Shown here piece by piece: positions 10,641 to 10,653 of a stretch of DNA of 10,653 bases. Numbering within the stretch: position 1 is the first letter of the stretch; each line of letters starts with the position of its first letter. A program made the translations under genes and the position numbers. The stretch is from WO2-35-19 sp964365465 (GTDB lineage: Bacteria; Patescibacteriota; Minisyncoccia; Phycocordibacterales; WO2-35-19), in the NCBI GenBank assembly GCA_964365465.1, contig CAYIPT010000021.1:1-10653 (forward strand). The letters are read 5' to 3'. Below the pieces are notes generated by a model. It was not told the origin of the DNA. It saw nothing but the letters and a program-made list of their open reading frames with translations, and searched no databases.

Positions 10641-10653
10641 AGACATAATAATC

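Noticed and set aside
1..10653. CRISPR array, retron or prophage
   Set aside because: There is no regularly spaced repeat array, reverse transcriptase, or phage structural or integrase gene. BRO/DinD proteins alone do not show a prophage.
1..10653. Alternative genetic code (TGA read as Gly, as in some CPR lineages)
   Set aside because: TGA ends the toxin and antitoxin genes at the expected lengths, and Trp uses TGG throughout.

Overview
The window looks like a piece of a Patescibacteria/CPR genome, most likely Parcubacteria-like. This rests on family content and style, not on a marker gene. The content includes BRO/DinD-type proteins, a DUF3800 protein, a MazF/PemK-like protein, secreted LamG/beta-helix proteins and AT-rich intergenic repeats of the TTTTCAATGAACAAA type. 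TGA is used as a stop, so code 11 applies. Nearly all real genes lie on the + strand. Five of them share one start architecture: a -10 box of the TAAAAT/TATACT class, four of the five with a TGG extension, exactly 6 nt before the ATG. This predicts leaderless mRNAs.

Layout. 1-492: 3' end of a BRO/DinD-like gene, followed by a GC-rich multi-hairpin element (497-592) and an AT-rich repeat. 680-1431: a HigB-like toxin and HigA-like antitoxin pair with candidate operators, partly bracketed by a 10-bp direct repeat. 1483-4411: a single-pass membrane protein and a polytopic O-antigen-ligase-like protein with a TPR tail, plausibly a cell-surface polysaccharide or glycosylation locus.

4480-8420 is the unusual part. 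The 5' end of a secreted LamG-protein gene (signal peptide plus about 40-60 residues of LamG) occurs three times as a truncated copy (4583, 5790, 6805/6939) before an apparently complete copy at 8421. Each truncated copy runs into a different short gene or pair of genes: a BRO/DinD protein; a MazF-like fusion; an unknown 98-residue protein followed by a BRO remnant and a DUF3800 protein. Two of the copies carry different palindromic insertions. Before three of the four copies, the - strand holds a promoter of the form TTGAC(A/T)-16-TA(T/C)ACT, then compact hairpins and an intrinsic terminator. These look like three small RNA genes convergent with the upstream protein gene. Wobble pairs and GAAA/UUCG loops favour the - strand in each case. 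The third lies immediately next to the DUF3800 gene. I recall structured RNA motifs being reported near DUF3800 genes, so this is the best candidate for a protein/RNA module.

8421-10640 encodes a secreted protein: signal peptide, LamG/concanavalin-like domain, Ig-like and fibronectin type III domains, Pro-rich linker and a beta-helix-like region. It probably acts in surface adhesion or carbohydrate binding. My working interpretation is a hot spot where LamG leader copies, palindromes and toxin/defence-type cassettes have been shuffled. A repeat-driven assembly error must be excluded first.
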